A stretch of 64,000 nt of DNA. It comes from Bromus sterilis. Its lineage: Eukaryota; Streptophyta; Magnoliopsida; Poales; Poaceae. The notes beneath the pieces are model-generated. The model was not told where the DNA came from and searched no databases. It saw nothing but the letters and a program-made list of their open reading frames with translations. The position numbers were made by a program, and so were the translations under genes. Location of the stretch: assembly GCA_950022295.1 (NCBI GenBank), contig OX465599.1, forward strand, positions 5,952,001 to 6,016,000, written 5' to 3'. Numbering within the stretch: the stretch's first letter is position 1; every line of letters begins with the position of its first letter. Of the stretch, positions 33,415 through 44,097 are shown in pieces.

Positions 33415-33505
33415 GGGTTAATAGCTCCTGTGCGACACATTTGATGGGAATTGGATGCAATGCGAGGTCGTTGTTTAAAATTGCTCCCGTGCGATGTTTC
33501 ACTGG
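33415..33505 (+). repeat. MULE terminal inverted repeat, left
   Basis: Contains two tandem variants of the core (aatagctcctgtgcgacac and aaattgctcccgtgcgatg) separated by about 55 bp, mirrored at the right end. Confidence 0.85.
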
Positions 33506-33572
33506 CCCAAATAGCCGAGGCCCACTCGGGCGATTAAAATGGTCGTCAACGGAGGTGAGGTTATGTTTAAGA

Positions 33573-33661
33573 CATGTGGGTCCTACTTGGCAGTGCATCT
33601 AGTTAAGACCCCACTTGACAGTGCATCTAGTTACGAGCCTCACTTGGCAGTGCATCGGTTG
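33573..33661. repeat. Three tandem 30-bp units inside the MULE end
   Basis: The unit acttggcagtgcatctagtt occurs three times with small changes (acttgacagtgcatctagtt, acttggcagtgcatcggtt), just inside the left terminal repeat, before the transposase promoter region. Confidence 0.75.
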
Positions 33662-33934
33662 AGACGTGTCCCCGTGCCTGGCCTGTCTGTCTGAACCTGT
33701 GTTGCTCCCTCCTCTCCATTCCCGGCGGTGAGCCGGAGACGGTGGCGGCGATTTTGTTGCAGCGGCGGAGCTTTCCCTTTCTCGGCGACGACGGTGGCTG
33801 TGGCGAGTGAATCCGGAACCCTTGTCCTGCCCGTTCCCTCTGTGTCGAGTTAGATCTCGCTGCCGCCTGTTTCCCTCCTCTGTTTTTGGTCGATTTGATC
33901 CAGCTTTGGGTGGGGCGGAGGGGGGCTAAAGGCA

Positions 33935-36900
33935 ATGGAGCCACCAAAGACAACAACGTTGACTAGGTAATCCGTGCATCCTTTCCAACCAATGGAATTT
34001 GTGCCTCGTCTGCTTCCGCTAGCTCACAGTGCGCGCCATTGAAAAACAGGGGCGATGATGCTCGGACATTTGAATTCATTATCGAATTCTTTCCTTCTAA
34101 GGCGAAGCTAGGTGATGGTAGCGTGCGGGACATAGAGAGAGATACAATTGTGAAATGGGAGGTTGAATTAGCAGAGATTGATCCACAAGAACTACAGAGC
34201 ATGGAAGAGAAGGCCGTGAGGAAAAAATTGGGGAGAGCATTTTTTGGGGTCCAAAGCAAGAGGTAGCATTGTTATGGTTTGATAATTGGAAAGGAGAGTA
34301 TGTGAGAATTGAGGATAGCGAAGAGATGGTTGATGAAATTGATCGACAAGATGGCTGGACAACCAAACAGACTACGTTTCATGCAGAGTTCGTTGATCTG
34401 AAATCAGATTCTAAGGTTGGATATGTTGCCTCAAAATTGGCTGCACAAATGGTAGATGATGATTGGGCTTCAGAGAGGCAGATAATGCCCATGTGTACGG
34501 GTGAGGTGACAGTATTACATGAAGGGGCTGATGCAGATGCACAAGAGGGCTCTGATGGTGTTGCAAGGGTTCTTTCTGTTGATTGGAATTCAGTTGAATA
34601 AAATGACCCAACTGATTTAGTCATTGCACCAATGGATGACACTGAGATGGCCAAATTTTTTGGCATTCCAGTAGCTGATGAAGATAAGAGAATGATGAAA
34701 CTAGTATGCCTACTGATGCTAACAGAGATATATGTGAAGATGTAGATGGACAGCTGATGGAAGATGTTGCAGATGATGTTGATGATGCACATGATGATGA
34801 GTTGGTAAATGTCTATGACAAGGAAAACCCTGTTATTGCAGTATGGAAGTTGTTCCCAAACATGGATGAGTTTAGAATGTGTTTCAAGACTTATGTAGTC
34901 AAACATGAGTTTGATGCCAAGACAAAGTGGACTGACAGAAAAAAGTTTTATGCAAGATGCAGAGGTTTTGATGGAAGTGTCAAGCCTTGCATGTGGTACA
35001 TATCTGCTAGACGCCAACCTGATGGAAGTACCATTAGGGTCAATCAAATCCCACACCAACATACTTGTATTACAAGTTCACAGAGAGTATCAACCATGAC
35101 ATCACAACTTTGGATTGCAGAAAAGATCACTCCTATTTTAGCCAAGAAACCAAATACTACTGCAAAGAAACTCAAAGTGGACTTGAAAAAGCAGTACCCA
35201 ATTAAGGTGAAGTATAACACAGTGTGGAAGGCAAAACAAAGGGCAATGAAAGAATTATATGGTGACTGGGCAAATACATTTAGGATGCTTTATAATTTCA
35301 AAGCAGAGGTGGAGAAGAGGTCACCTTGCAGTGTTGTGGAGATTGATACTGAGGTAACAGAGGAAGGAAGAGTCCTTTTCTCAAAGTTTTTTATGGCTTT
35401 AAAGCCTTGCATTGATGGCTTCAAGGCAGGTTGTCGTCCATATTTGAGCATAGACTCATCATTTTTGACCGGCAAGTGGAATGGTCAATTAGCAGCTTGC
35501 AATGCTTTAGATGGACACAACTGGATGTTCCCTGTTGCTATTGGCTTGTTTCGGTCAGAAACAAAGGTCTCATGGACATGGTTCATGATGCAGTTGAAGA
35601 GATGCATAGGTCCAGTGTCACCTTTGGCAGTTCACACAGATGCATGCAAAGGGCTAGAAAATGCAGTCAAGAATGTGTTCCCCCATTGTGAGCAGAGAGA
35701 GTGCTTCGGCCATATGTGGATGAATTTGATCAAAAAGTTCAGAGGGGAAGAATTTGGTCGCATGTGACCAGCAGCAAGATCTTACACTAAACAGACATAT
35801 TCATATCATCTTGGTAAGATAATGGCAGCATGCCCTGAATTTAGTCCATGGGTGAACACCTACCATTCTCTATTATGGTATAGGTCAGGATTTAACACTG
35901 CCATCAAGTGTGATCATATCAACAACAACTTGGCAGAAAGTTTTAACAACAAGGTGAAGCAGTTGAAAAACCTGCTTGTGCATGACATGGTTGACCAAAT
36001 CAGGATCATGATCATGCGCTTGTGGGAATTGAGAAGAAGGATTGGTGATTGTCTGCAAGGGGACAAACTTCCTGCAGTGGTACAACCGGTGGTCAACAGG
36101 AGCAGAAATCTTACACATTTATCTATTGAAAAATCTTCTGTGTGGGGTGCTGAAGTTAGAGATACCAAAACTGGTAGAAGGCATGTTGTTAACACTGAAA
36201 TGCATGATCGCACTTGTTTGGAGTGGCAACACACTGGGAAACCATGTGATCATGCCATACTTTTCTTGGCCTCCCGACCAAAGGTAAACATGCACCCTTA
36301 TTTGCACGAATATTACTCAGTAGCAAAATTCAAGGCTGCATATGCAACTCCAATTCCAGCACTTACAGATCAGTCTCAGTGGCCTGAAGTGGACATAGAA
36401 TTTTCCATGTGTCCTCCCCTAACAAAAAGAAAGGCTGGAAGGCCTAAAGAGAGAAGATTCAAGGCATGGTTTGAGAGAGGTGGGAGTAGTAAAAAGGGAA
36501 GGGAAAGAAGGATGGAAAACCAAAAAGGTCCCAAAAAGGTAACAAAAATAGATGCAAGTTGTGCCAGGAACTTGGGCACCGAGCTAGATCTTCCAAGTGT
36601 TGTTACACTCCTGAAAGGCCAAAGTATGTGTGCTAATTTTTTTATCTTTACTATTTGGCTGCATTTTTCAATTACAAACCAATTGACATGCTTAAATTTT
36701 TTAGGAGGAAGTGTGCAGCTGAGCCCCTTGTTGTTGAAGATTGCTGGCCAAAGAAAAAGGCAAGAGGCAATGGCTGTAGAAAAAAGAGAAGTTTTGGTGA
36801 AATAATGCAAACTGAGCAAAATGGGCAAGACTTGGATGTGCTGCAAAATGAGCAAGACTTGGATGTGTTCCAAAATGAAGATGTGGTCCAAAATGAAGAT

Positions 36901-37247
36901 GTGGTCCAAAATGAGCAAGACTTGGATGTGCTGCAAAATCACGATGTGGTGCAAAATGAGCAAGATATGGATCTGGTGCCAAATGAAGATCTTCCTGCTA
37001 ATGTTGTGCAAGCTGAGCCTATATTAGAAGTTGTGTTGCCTACCCCTGTTTTTCCAGCAGATGTGGTGCCAACTGAGCCTATATTGGAAGTTGTGTTGCC
37101 AACTGAGCTTGATGATATTCCAGTTGATGCAGTGATGAAAACCAGGGTGACCCTGAAAACCAAGAGCTTGACTGAACTGGGTGTAGTGGTAAAAAGAAGC
37201 ACTGATAAAAAGAAGAAGAAGAAATCGAGTGGTAAAAAGAAGCACTG
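33935..37247 (+). pseudogene. MULE transposase gene (MuDR type), decayed
   Basis: Exon 1 33935-33966 (MEPPKTTTLT), intron 33967-34049 (gt..ag), then a PB1-like N-terminal domain (DDARTFEFIIEFFPSKAKLG). A frameshift lies in the T-run near 34240 (WGPKQEVALLWFDNWKGEYV in the other frame), a stop at 34599 and a shift near 34690. From 34706: FRMCFKTYVVKHEFDAKTKW, MuDR module, then the MULE core YLSIDSSFLTGKWNGQL, VHTDACKGLENAV, ECFGHMW. An in-frame TGA at 35765-35767 interrupts it; the frame continues INNNLAESFNNKVKQLKN, SWIM motif CLEWQHTGKPCDH, then a shifted zinc knuckle CKLCQELGHRARSSKC, an intron at about 36626-36703 and a tail of repeated QNEQDLDV units ending in a Lys-rich NLS-like stretch. 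At least three frameshifts and two stops: not active. Confidence 0.88.
36820..36990 (+). repeat. Coding minisatellite in the MULE transposase tail
   Basis: Short units of caaaatgagcaagacttgga and caaaatgaagatgtggtc alternate, encoding repeats such as DLDVLQNEQ and DVVQNE. They give a variable acidic, Gln/Asn-rich C-terminal region before the Lys-rich end. Confidence 0.75.
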
Positions 37248-37600
37248 ATAAAAAGAAGAAGAAGAAGCTGAAGTGAACTGGGTGTACTATGCTATAGAAT
37301 AAAACTTTGGGTGAAATTTTATTTGTGTAATAATATTCAAGTTTGAGACAAAATTCAAATTTGAGCCAAAATTCAAATTTGAAGTTATTTGGTACGTGGT
37401 AAGGTGTTACAATGATTTATGTACTATTACACATGTTAGGTGATTAATCGGAGAACTTTTATTATGTGAAACTTTGGACATGAAAAATGTGCTCCAAATA
37501 AGCTCCAAAACCCCCTCCAAGCCCCCCTCCAAAGCCCCATTTATAAGCAAGTTTTTTTTCGACCTTCTCCAAATGAGCCAAAAAATGAAACTTGACATCT

Positions 37601-38030
37601 TAGTCATATAGAAAGATGATTGTCACAAGTTTTATATTTTTTTGAATTAGTTATAATAACTCTTGAAAACCGTACAATATCGTATGTGATAGTCATCTTT
37701 TTGTGAAGGTTTTTTCATGAAAAACTCCAAAGTCCAAGTTTCTTATTATTCCTATCAATCTAGTCACATAGAATGATGAATGGCACAAGTTTTATATTTT
37801 TTTGATTTTTTTTGAATTAGTGATAGTCAACCCTAACTTTTGAAAACCGTACAACCTCGTACGTGATAGCCACTTTTGTGAAGGTTTTTTCATAAAAAAC
37901 TTCATAGTCCAAGTTTAATATTTTTCCTAGCAACCTAGTCACATATAATGATGATTGGCACAAGTTTTACATTTTTTTATTTGAATTAGTTATGCTCTAC
38001 CCTAACCCTTGAAACCCCTCAAAACCCCAT
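37601..38030. repeat. Tandem repeats of 160-175 bp, 2.5 copies
   Basis: Units begin tagtca(t/c)ata at 37601, 37761 and 37936 and share cacaagttttatattttttt, cttgaaaaccgtacaa and gtgaaggttttttcat. The last unit breaks off into C-rich aaaacccctcaaa repeats. It lies between the transposase and the second ORF of the MULE. Confidence 0.75.
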
Positions 38031-38464
38031 CAAAACCCCTCAAATCCCCGTCCAAACCTCTCAAAACCCAGCACCCCATCGGAACATTGTATCAGCATGA
38101 ATGGACGGTCTGGATCACTCATTAGGGCTACGTCAGCAGCGATCCGTGGCCTTCACTCTGATTGGCTGGCCTTTGTAGCCCTTTTTTTATTGCTGGACGA
38201 GCAGAGACGCGTGCATGCGTTGTTGGGCTTCTTAATTAAAAGCGGCCCACCCTTTTATCCGTTGGACCTCACAGCGTGCCTCGCATGCATGCGCGTAGCC
38301 CTGCCTCCCTCGCTCGCCCGTAGCCCTGCCTCTTTCGCTCCCCTCGCTCGTGCGCGCTGCCGACGCTGCATGCATGCACCCCGCATCGATTGAGAGGAGC
38401 ACGCCCAGCCGACCGACGCAGCAGCACGCAGCCATGCAGAAGCCGACCGACGCGGCAGTCTTTC

Positions 38465-38560
38465 GGCGCGTTTAATTGCTCATGTGCGACAAACCCACCC
38501 CGATTTAATTGATCTTGTGCGACGCGTAAACGGTTTGAATTGACCCTGTGCTATGTGTGG
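38465..38560. repeat. Internal copies of the MULE terminal motif
   Basis: Three variants of the end motif occur in tandem: tttaattgctcatgtgcgac, ttaattgatcttgtgcgacg and tgaattgaccctgtgctatg. They resemble aaattgctcccgtgcgatg of the terminal repeats and sit about 300 bp before the start of the 148-aa ORF. Confidence 0.7.
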
Positions 38561-38722
38561 GGTGTGTACACGCAGTGCCCCCTCGATGCAACTGGTGCCC
38601 CCTCGATGCAACAGGCGGAGAGGAAACGGTGGATGGAGAGGGACGCAACGTTTCACACTCATGCCCGCCATTACTATACCGGGTGGATGGAGAGGAAACG
38701 GTTATCCACGCGGAGGCTAGCT

Positions 38723-38729
38723 ATTTAAG
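38723..38729 (+). promoter_or_regulatory. TATA-like box before the 148-aa ORF
   Basis: The string ctatttaag lies about 125 bp before the ATG at 38852 and is followed by a pyrimidine-rich leader (ctcaccccgcactcttctct). This arrangement suggests the ORF has its own promoter within the MULE. Confidence 0.5.
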
Positions 38730-38851
38730 CACCCCCAACATCATCTCCCTCACCCCGCACTCTTCTCTACCACCCCCTATCTTCTCATCTTCTCCCGGCC
38801 TTCCTTCTTCATCTGCTAGTCCATCTTCTCCACCTCTCACGCCACGCCAAG

Positions 38852-39298
38852 ATGCAGTACACCGGGGCTACCTACCGTGTGCCGCCCACCGTCCCGGAGA
38901 GGCTCTACCCTGCCCAAGTCCGCGTGGAGAACACCCTACGGGTGTGGGCGATCTCGAGGTGGAGGGGTGCAAGGGATCTCACCGAGTTCTTCCTCTCCGC
39001 CGGCTACCGCCACCTCCCCAGGGGTTCTCCGGTGATGTTCCGCGTGGAGGAGCTCACCAACAATGGGTATCCTATCGGCCTCATTGTGAGGTTCACCCAC
39101 CACTTCGATGCCTACCACCTCCTCGGGAGTGTTTTTTGGTGTGGATGCGAGTTTATCGCGTTCACAACATACAACATCTTCACCGACGTGGACAACATCT
39201 TCCCCAGGGGCAGCATGCACACTCTCCCCTACGGCGACGACGAGTGGAGGCCGAGTGGAGGAGGAGCTTGGAGTACCCCGGTGGTGGTGCAAGTCTAG
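38852..39298 (+). CDS. MULE-borne 148-aa protein of unknown function
   Basis: An intact frame starting MQYTGATYRVPPTVPERLYP after gccaagATGC. It is GC-rich with strong third-position C/G bias, unlike the AT-rich surroundings, which argues for real coding. Content: VRVENTLRVWAISRWRG, DLTEFFLSAGYRHLPRGSP, VMFRVEELTNNGYPIGLIVR, HHFDAYHLLGSVFWCGCEF, then NIFPRGSMHTLPYGDDEW. No signal peptide, no membrane helix and no known motif seen; a CxC pair lies near residue 97. I do not recognise the family. It may be a second MULE gene or a captured host gene. The uninterrupted frame contrasts with the decayed transposase beside it. Confidence 0.6.
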   Translation: MQYTGATYRVPPTVPERLYPAQVRVENTLRVWAISRWRGARDLTEFFLSAGYRHLPRGSPVMFRVEELTNNGYPIGLIVRFTHHFDAYHLLGSVFWCGCEFIAFTTYNIFTDVDNIFPRGSMHTLPYGDDEWRPSGGGAWSTPVVVQV

Positions 39299-39469
39299 GG
39301 TCTAGTTGTGTTAGCTTATCGATCTAGGGTCCTATCTTTTATTTATGTAGTGTTGGGTTCTATCTATGTAATGGTACTATCTTAGGCAATGCTATCGGTT
39401 TATGTAATGGTACTATTTTAGTATGCAATGCTATAGGTTTATGTTATATATTGATCTATGTAATGGTAC

Positions 39470-40030
39470 TAGTTTATGTAATGATACTATTTATCTTATA
39501 TATATTGATCTATGTGTCACTGATAAAAAGAAGATGTGTGTTCATGTATACAACAAATAGTACTAGTTTATGTAATAATACTATTTATCTTATATATATT
39601 GATCTATGTGTCACTGATAAAAAGAAGATGTGTGTTCATGTATACAACAAATATATAAAGCAAAAACAAAATACATGCATACAACAAATATATAAAGCAT
39701 ACAACAAATATATAAAGAAAAAAATCACAATACATACATGTGTGTTCATGTAAGCATACAACAAATATATAAAGAAAAATAAATATATGTGTGTTCATGT
39801 AAGCATACAACAAATATATAAATACATACATACATGTGTTCATGGCACGTTATAATGCATGCATGTTAATTCATGTAAGCATACCCCAACAAATACATAT
39901 ATGTGTGTTCATGTAAGCATACAACAAATATATAAATACATACATACATGTGTGTTCATGGCACGTTAGAATGCATGCATGTTAATTCATGTAAGCATAC
40001 CCCAACAAATATATAAAAAAAATCAAAAAA
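39470..40030. repeat. Compound tandem repeats (tcatgtaagcatacaacaaa units)
   Basis: A 90-bp unit with atgatactatttatcttata and cactgataaaaagaagatgt is duplicated at about 39470-39560 and 39565-39660. It is followed by variable repeats of acaacaaatatataaa with gtgtgttcatgtaagcat. This lies in the 3' region of the 148-aa ORF and is not coding. Confidence 0.75.
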
Positions 40031-40827
40031 CATACATGTGTTCGTGAAGCCGTGCATGAATGGATCTATCTATCCTCCAAAAAAACGATTCAAATAATTT
40101 AATGTTTCACATAATGTTTTATCGGTTTACATATGTGTCTCAAAAAATGATCCATCACAAAATGGGCACGGCTATTTTTTATCGAAGCAACATGCTTGTA
40201 CCAAGCGGGTAGGCGTGTTTTCTGTTTGGGCCTGCTTTTTCTTCTTATTACTCTACTTTTGGGGCGCCACATGTGGCTTGTTTCACCCCATGATGAATCA
40301 TGTATTCCTGTAAACATTGTTGTTGAATAACAAAGCTTGGTTAATCTCAAACAAAAATGAACTCTGCACCTCCACTCTGTTAACTGAAGAATTGCTGCAC
40401 ATTATGATCACACATGATCCAAAGTACATGGCTAAAACCAGCAACATACAACACAGTTCATGATCCAAAGTACCAGGCTAGAGCCCGTTATTACAAACCA
40501 GAATTATGAAGAACTACTTGTTCTATTGCAAGCTAAAGAGAAAGAACACATATGCAGAGCAGGCAGCTATGTGAGTCATCAACACAGCCAGGTCCTTGTT
40601 CATGTCATCAACACATATTGCTGCATCTTTTTCATCAATTGCTGCATTTTATGCTTAAAATAATCCATTACAAACACACCCTTACAAACACAAGCAGGTT
40701 TTGCTTCACATAAATTCAAATTCAGCTAGACCCCTGAAACTACTAGCCAGACACAATAACTGAAACTTGGACCCTTGAAACTGGCTGAAACTACCCATTG
40801 ATACACTAACTGAAACTCTAACAATTT

Positions 40828-41442
40828 CTAGCGATTGATGAACATCAAGTAAAAGAAACCCATAGCAATGACACAGCAATAAAATGCTCCAGCCATCATA
40901 TTTGCTTGCTGCTTCAAATCGATCACTTGCTTTAGTTGCTTGCCTATTTTCTTCAATTCACACCCCAGTTCAGCTTGCCCATAACATTGACCTGATCTGT
41001 CCGTCAAATGGGGGGCGTGTTCCACAGCAAGCGGTGCCCCAAAATTGAGGGGCCCTTGGGTTGATCCCTCCAATTTCAACCTCTCAACGTAGTCATCGAG
41101 CCACTCAAAATACCCGCATTGCTCTAGAACCTGAAAAACAGGGGTTGGCAACTCATGAACTCTAGATCCAAGCCTAGATCCACCACCCAAATTTGACGAA
41201 AAAAGAAAGAAATCGAGAGAAATAGACCATACGATTGGTCGATTGGTGAAGTAGACGGATCTAACCTGCCCCGGCTGTGGCCTGTTCAAGCATTTCACAA
41301 AGTCGCGCCCACGGTGGCCATTTTCCTTCTTCACACAAGTCAGACGCTTCAGAGGCTCCATGCGTGGGCAATTGGGGCATCTTGTTAGCGGCACTGGACC
41401 GTACTTCCTCCATTGGCGGGAGTTCGCGCTCGAGCTAGACAT
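40828..41442 (-). CDS. MULE-borne GRF zinc-finger, tail-anchored protein
   Basis: Two exons on the minus strand: 41442-41266 and 41130-40828, joined by an intron with cag|gttag and ttttcag|gttc borders, in phase 0; product 159 aa. The first exon gives MSSSSANSRQWRKYG, then RCPNCPRMEPLKRLT and NGHRGRDFVKC. The second continues VLEQCGYFEWLDDYVERLK, completing the Cys-rich GRF-type zinc finger, followed by a helical stretch CELKKIGKQLKQVIDLKQQA and a C-terminal hydrophobic segment (AGAFYCCVIAMGFFYLMFI). GRF fingers bind single-stranded nucleic acid in known proteins; the tail would anchor it in a membrane. All parts are open and spliceable. Its presence within the terminal repeats makes it MULE cargo. 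Confidence 0.75.
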   Translation of the reverse strand: MSSSSANSRQWRKYGPVPLTRCPNCPRMEPLKRLTCVKKENGHRGRDFVKCLNRPQPGQVRSVYFTNRPIVWSISLDFFLFSSNLGGGSRLGSRVHELPTPVFQVLEQCGYFEWLDDYVERLKLEGSTQGPLNFGAPLAVEHAPHLTDRSGQCYGQAELGCELKKIGKQLKQVIDLKQQANMMAGAFYCCVIAMGFFYLMFINR

Positions 41443-41714
41443 CACTCGCCGGCGGCGCGCTTCCTCGCCGGAGAAGAGGAAGAAGAAGGTGGGGGAAAGG
41501 AGGAAGGGCAAGTAATGGGGGCAGGATGGGCTGGCTCGGGCTCGTGGCTGGCTCGTGTCCGGGCACGCTGATGAGCACGGCCATGCTTATGTGGATAAGT
41601 TGTGGGTCCCGCACACATGCGAGACAGGTGGGTCCCGCGTGTCATAACTTAACCCCTTGAGTTTTGCATTTCATGGTTAAACAGAGCCATGTCGCATCGC
41701 AGCTATTGTTTGCT

Positions 41715-41803
41715 TCAAAGATGTCGCACGAGAGCAATTTTGATCAACAACGTCGCACTGCTTCCATTCCACGTCAAATGTGTCGCACAGGAGCTATTGA
41801 CCC
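41715..41803 (-). repeat. MULE terminal inverted repeat, right
   Basis: Complement of the left end with scattered changes; the motifs gtgtcgcacaggagctatt and gtcgcacgagagcaatttt are in the same spacing. One further diverged motif (atgtcgcatcgcagctattg) extends it inward. Confidence 0.85.
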
Positions 41804-41983
41804 ATCGGGGTGGGGTGTTGTTTGGCATGCATGCAGTTTGGTTTGGCCGCGTCTTTAGATAGCTAGCTCTAGCTGCCCACGGAAAAGGAATTTAATTTGA
41901 CAGCTGATTTCCTTCCAGAGATGTATGTACTATGTAGTACGTTTGTCAACATAAAATATTGGAGATCTACGTAGTACGTTTGT

Positions 41984-42265
41984 TTATATAAAATTTCCCA
42001 CTCGTATAAGGCTATAAGCTAAAACTTTTATGGTGTCTAAAAGTACACCAAGCATAATGCCACCAGATCTATCACGAAGAGGGATAGAGTGCCATGTAAA
42101 GTCCATGCCATCTGAAAGGCGTTTAAGGACACTTACTGGAAAATCCCTCCTCCCGATTTCAAAAATAGCCAAAAAAATCAATTTATGATCCCGAACATAC
42201 TGAGCAATATTTAAATATTTAGCCAAGTCACCAAGACCTTTGCTATTCATGAAGATGCCATTCAT
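41984..42265 (-). mobile_element. LINE endonuclease fragment
   Basis: The minus strand encodes MNGIFMNSKGLGDLAKYLNI, AQYVRDHKLIFLAI, RRDFPVSVLKRLSDGMDFTW, the same as the start of ORF2 of the LINE at 59696 with a few changes. Only this N-terminal piece of the AP-endonuclease remains; no target duplication identified. It lies in the upstream region of the broken gene at 42547. Confidence 0.85.
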
Positions 42266-42546
42266 TAGAAAACATATGGATATTTTAGCTGTTTCGCAGT
42301 CTTTCGAAACAACAACATAAAATATTGATCCGGGCGATCAGTTACGATTGCAACGGAATTAAACTACTAGCTTCTCCTCCTGTTTATACCATTACCATCT
42401 AGTATCTATCAACCGACATCTCGATTTTATTCCAGAAGTATAAACCCAGCTAGATCAACATGTTAGTTACGTTGCTAAGCCAAACTCTAAGGAATCTAAG
42501 CCCTTGACACGGAAAGTCCAAGCACCTGGGAAGGCTGCCGGAGGAG

Positions 42547-43116
42547 ATGGACGACGTTGAGAGGCAGGCAGCCCATGGAGATCGGGAGATCACGGAGAAG
42601 AAGGACAAAGCCGTTATTGATCACTGCTACGCATGCTGCTTCGCAGTTACCATCTGCGTTGTCACCTTCCTATGCATAGCCGTTCCGATCGAGTACTATG
42701 AGGTCGACACCCGTTACACCATCGCGATAGACTCCGGCCTAGATACGAAGACGGCGGGAATCTCCTTCAACCTCACCCTCGGCGTCGCCTCCTGGAGCTA
42801 CGGGTCCAAGGGATGCATCAAACCTGGCACGTAAATAGAGGTGCACTACAGTGCCGTTCAGCTCGCTGTGAGCGTAGCTGGGACGCGAGGGATCTGGTGC
42901 TGGACCGCGGAAGGCGGTGGAGCACCGCGTCATGGCGATGACCCCCGGTGTTCCTGTCGGGAATGTGTTAGACAGCCTCGCGGAGGACATGAGGAAAGGG
43001 GTGGTGGCGTTCGGCGTCACATTGCACCTCCCGACGGAGTGGGCAACACAGTGCAAGGGCATGCGGGCCGGCGAGACCGACACATCATGCGACCGAGAAA
43101 CCGTTTCTGGCTAGCT
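42547..43116 (+). pseudogene. NHL/LEA-2-like gene with stop and frameshift
   Basis: Starts MDDVERQAAHGDREITEKKD; membrane helix CFAVTICVVTFLCIAVPIEY; then YTIAIDSGLDTKTAG, ISFNLTLGVASWSYGSKGC and IKPGT followed by a TAA at 42832-42834 where relatives have R. The frame continues IEVHYSAVQLAVS, then a frameshift near 42875; the last part reads in another frame as MAMTPGVPVGNVLDSLAEDM, RKGVVAFGVTLHLP and CKGMRAGET. It belongs to the same subgroup as 51604-52245 and shares its promoter pattern (TATAAA-like gtataaaccc near 42447). A CACTA element lies 270 bp downstream. Confidence 0.85.
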
Positions 43117-43404
43117 GGTGCAATGGTTGATCTATATAATATCGCAGGTCTTTGGATCATTGTTAAGGTCACTTAATTTGCTCACTTGTTTATGTTAGCA
43201 ATTTTTGTCTACTTAATTCGTTCATGGATGAACTAGGTGTTATTCTTTTTATTAAAACAGTGTATCAATTGGCTACAATTATAGATTATTCAACACCAAC
43301 AGATGTGAGATATAAATGATGCCTTGTTAAATCTCAAGACTCGTCAAATATCAATCTCTCAGAGAAGCTCATAGGGATAGGGTTTCACTACGGGACGGAG
43401 GCAA

Positions 43405-43900
43405 TACGCCGACGGCCGGCTGCCGTCGGCGTAGGCCCTAAAGCCGTCGGCGTAGGCCTACCCCGACGGCCGCCGTCGGCGTATAGCCGTCGGGCCAGGG
43501 TTCCCTCGGGCTTGACCTAAAAGCCGTCGGCATAGGCCAGGCCGTCGGCGTATACGGGCCCCCGACGGGCTTTTTGTGGCTGTCGGCGTAGGGCCGTCGG
43601 CGTAGAGGTCGTGGGCCCCACACTGGGCTTAACGGCCGTTAGGCCTGGTCGCCCTCTACGCCGACGGCCGGACCGTCGGCGTAGGTTGCCACGCGGCAAG
43701 CTGTGGGTGGGCTGGGCTTGGGGTCTACGCCGACGGCCTGGCCGTCGGGGTAGGTCCCCTTCCAGGCAGGGCACGCGTCGCCCCCTCGTGTGATCTGGGC
43801 AGAGGGCCTACGCCGACGGCCTGGCCGTCGGCGTAGGCTGTGCCATTTGGTCCAGGATATGGCCTACGCCGACGGCCTGGCCGTCGGCGTAGGTACTGGC
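43405..43900. repeat. CACTA subterminal repeat array, left
   Basis: Many copies of gccgtcggcgtagg and its complement, often joined into palindromes such as tacgccgacggcc-ggccgtcggcgta. GC-rich open frames here arise from these repeats and are not genes. Confidence 0.85.
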
Positions 43901-43996
43901 AGGGTACCTATTTTTCTTTGTTTTGCTACGTTTCCTGCATATACAAACTTCTAGTTGCACAGTATTCATCCACATATCATTATATAGCACATGCAC

Positions 43997-44097
43997 ATCA
44001 ACAAAGAACATAATAGATAGATAGATAGTATCGATAGACATGCACATCAACATAGAGCATAATAGATAGATAGATAGTATCGATAGACATGCACATC
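43997..44097. repeat. 49-bp tandem duplication
   Basis: The stretch with ataatagatagatagatagt and atcgatagacatgcacatc is present twice in a row, just downstream (in gene sense) of the truncated transposase frame. Confidence 0.8.

Larger units (their letters stand above)
33415..41803. mobile_element. Mutator-like element (MULE), 8.39 kb, three genes
   Basis: A perfect 9-bp target duplication atcggggtg flanks it (33406-33414, 41804-41812). The ends share a long inverted repeat beginning ggg(t/c)aatagctcctgtgc and extending about 90 bp (33415-33505 and 41715-41803) with repeated (a/t)attgctc.cgtgcga motifs. Contents: a decayed MuDR/FAR1-type transposase gene (+), a 148-aa ORF (+) and a GRF zinc-finger gene (-). 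The insertion is 40 bp upstream of the ATG of gene A', splitting its leader or promoter; the displaced promoter is at 41813 onward. Confidence 0.92.

Noticed and set aside
43438..43793. GC-rich frames (SHKKPVGGPYTPTA, GRPLRRRPDRRRR)
   Set aside because: Produced by the CACTA subterminal repeats; periodic and without start context.
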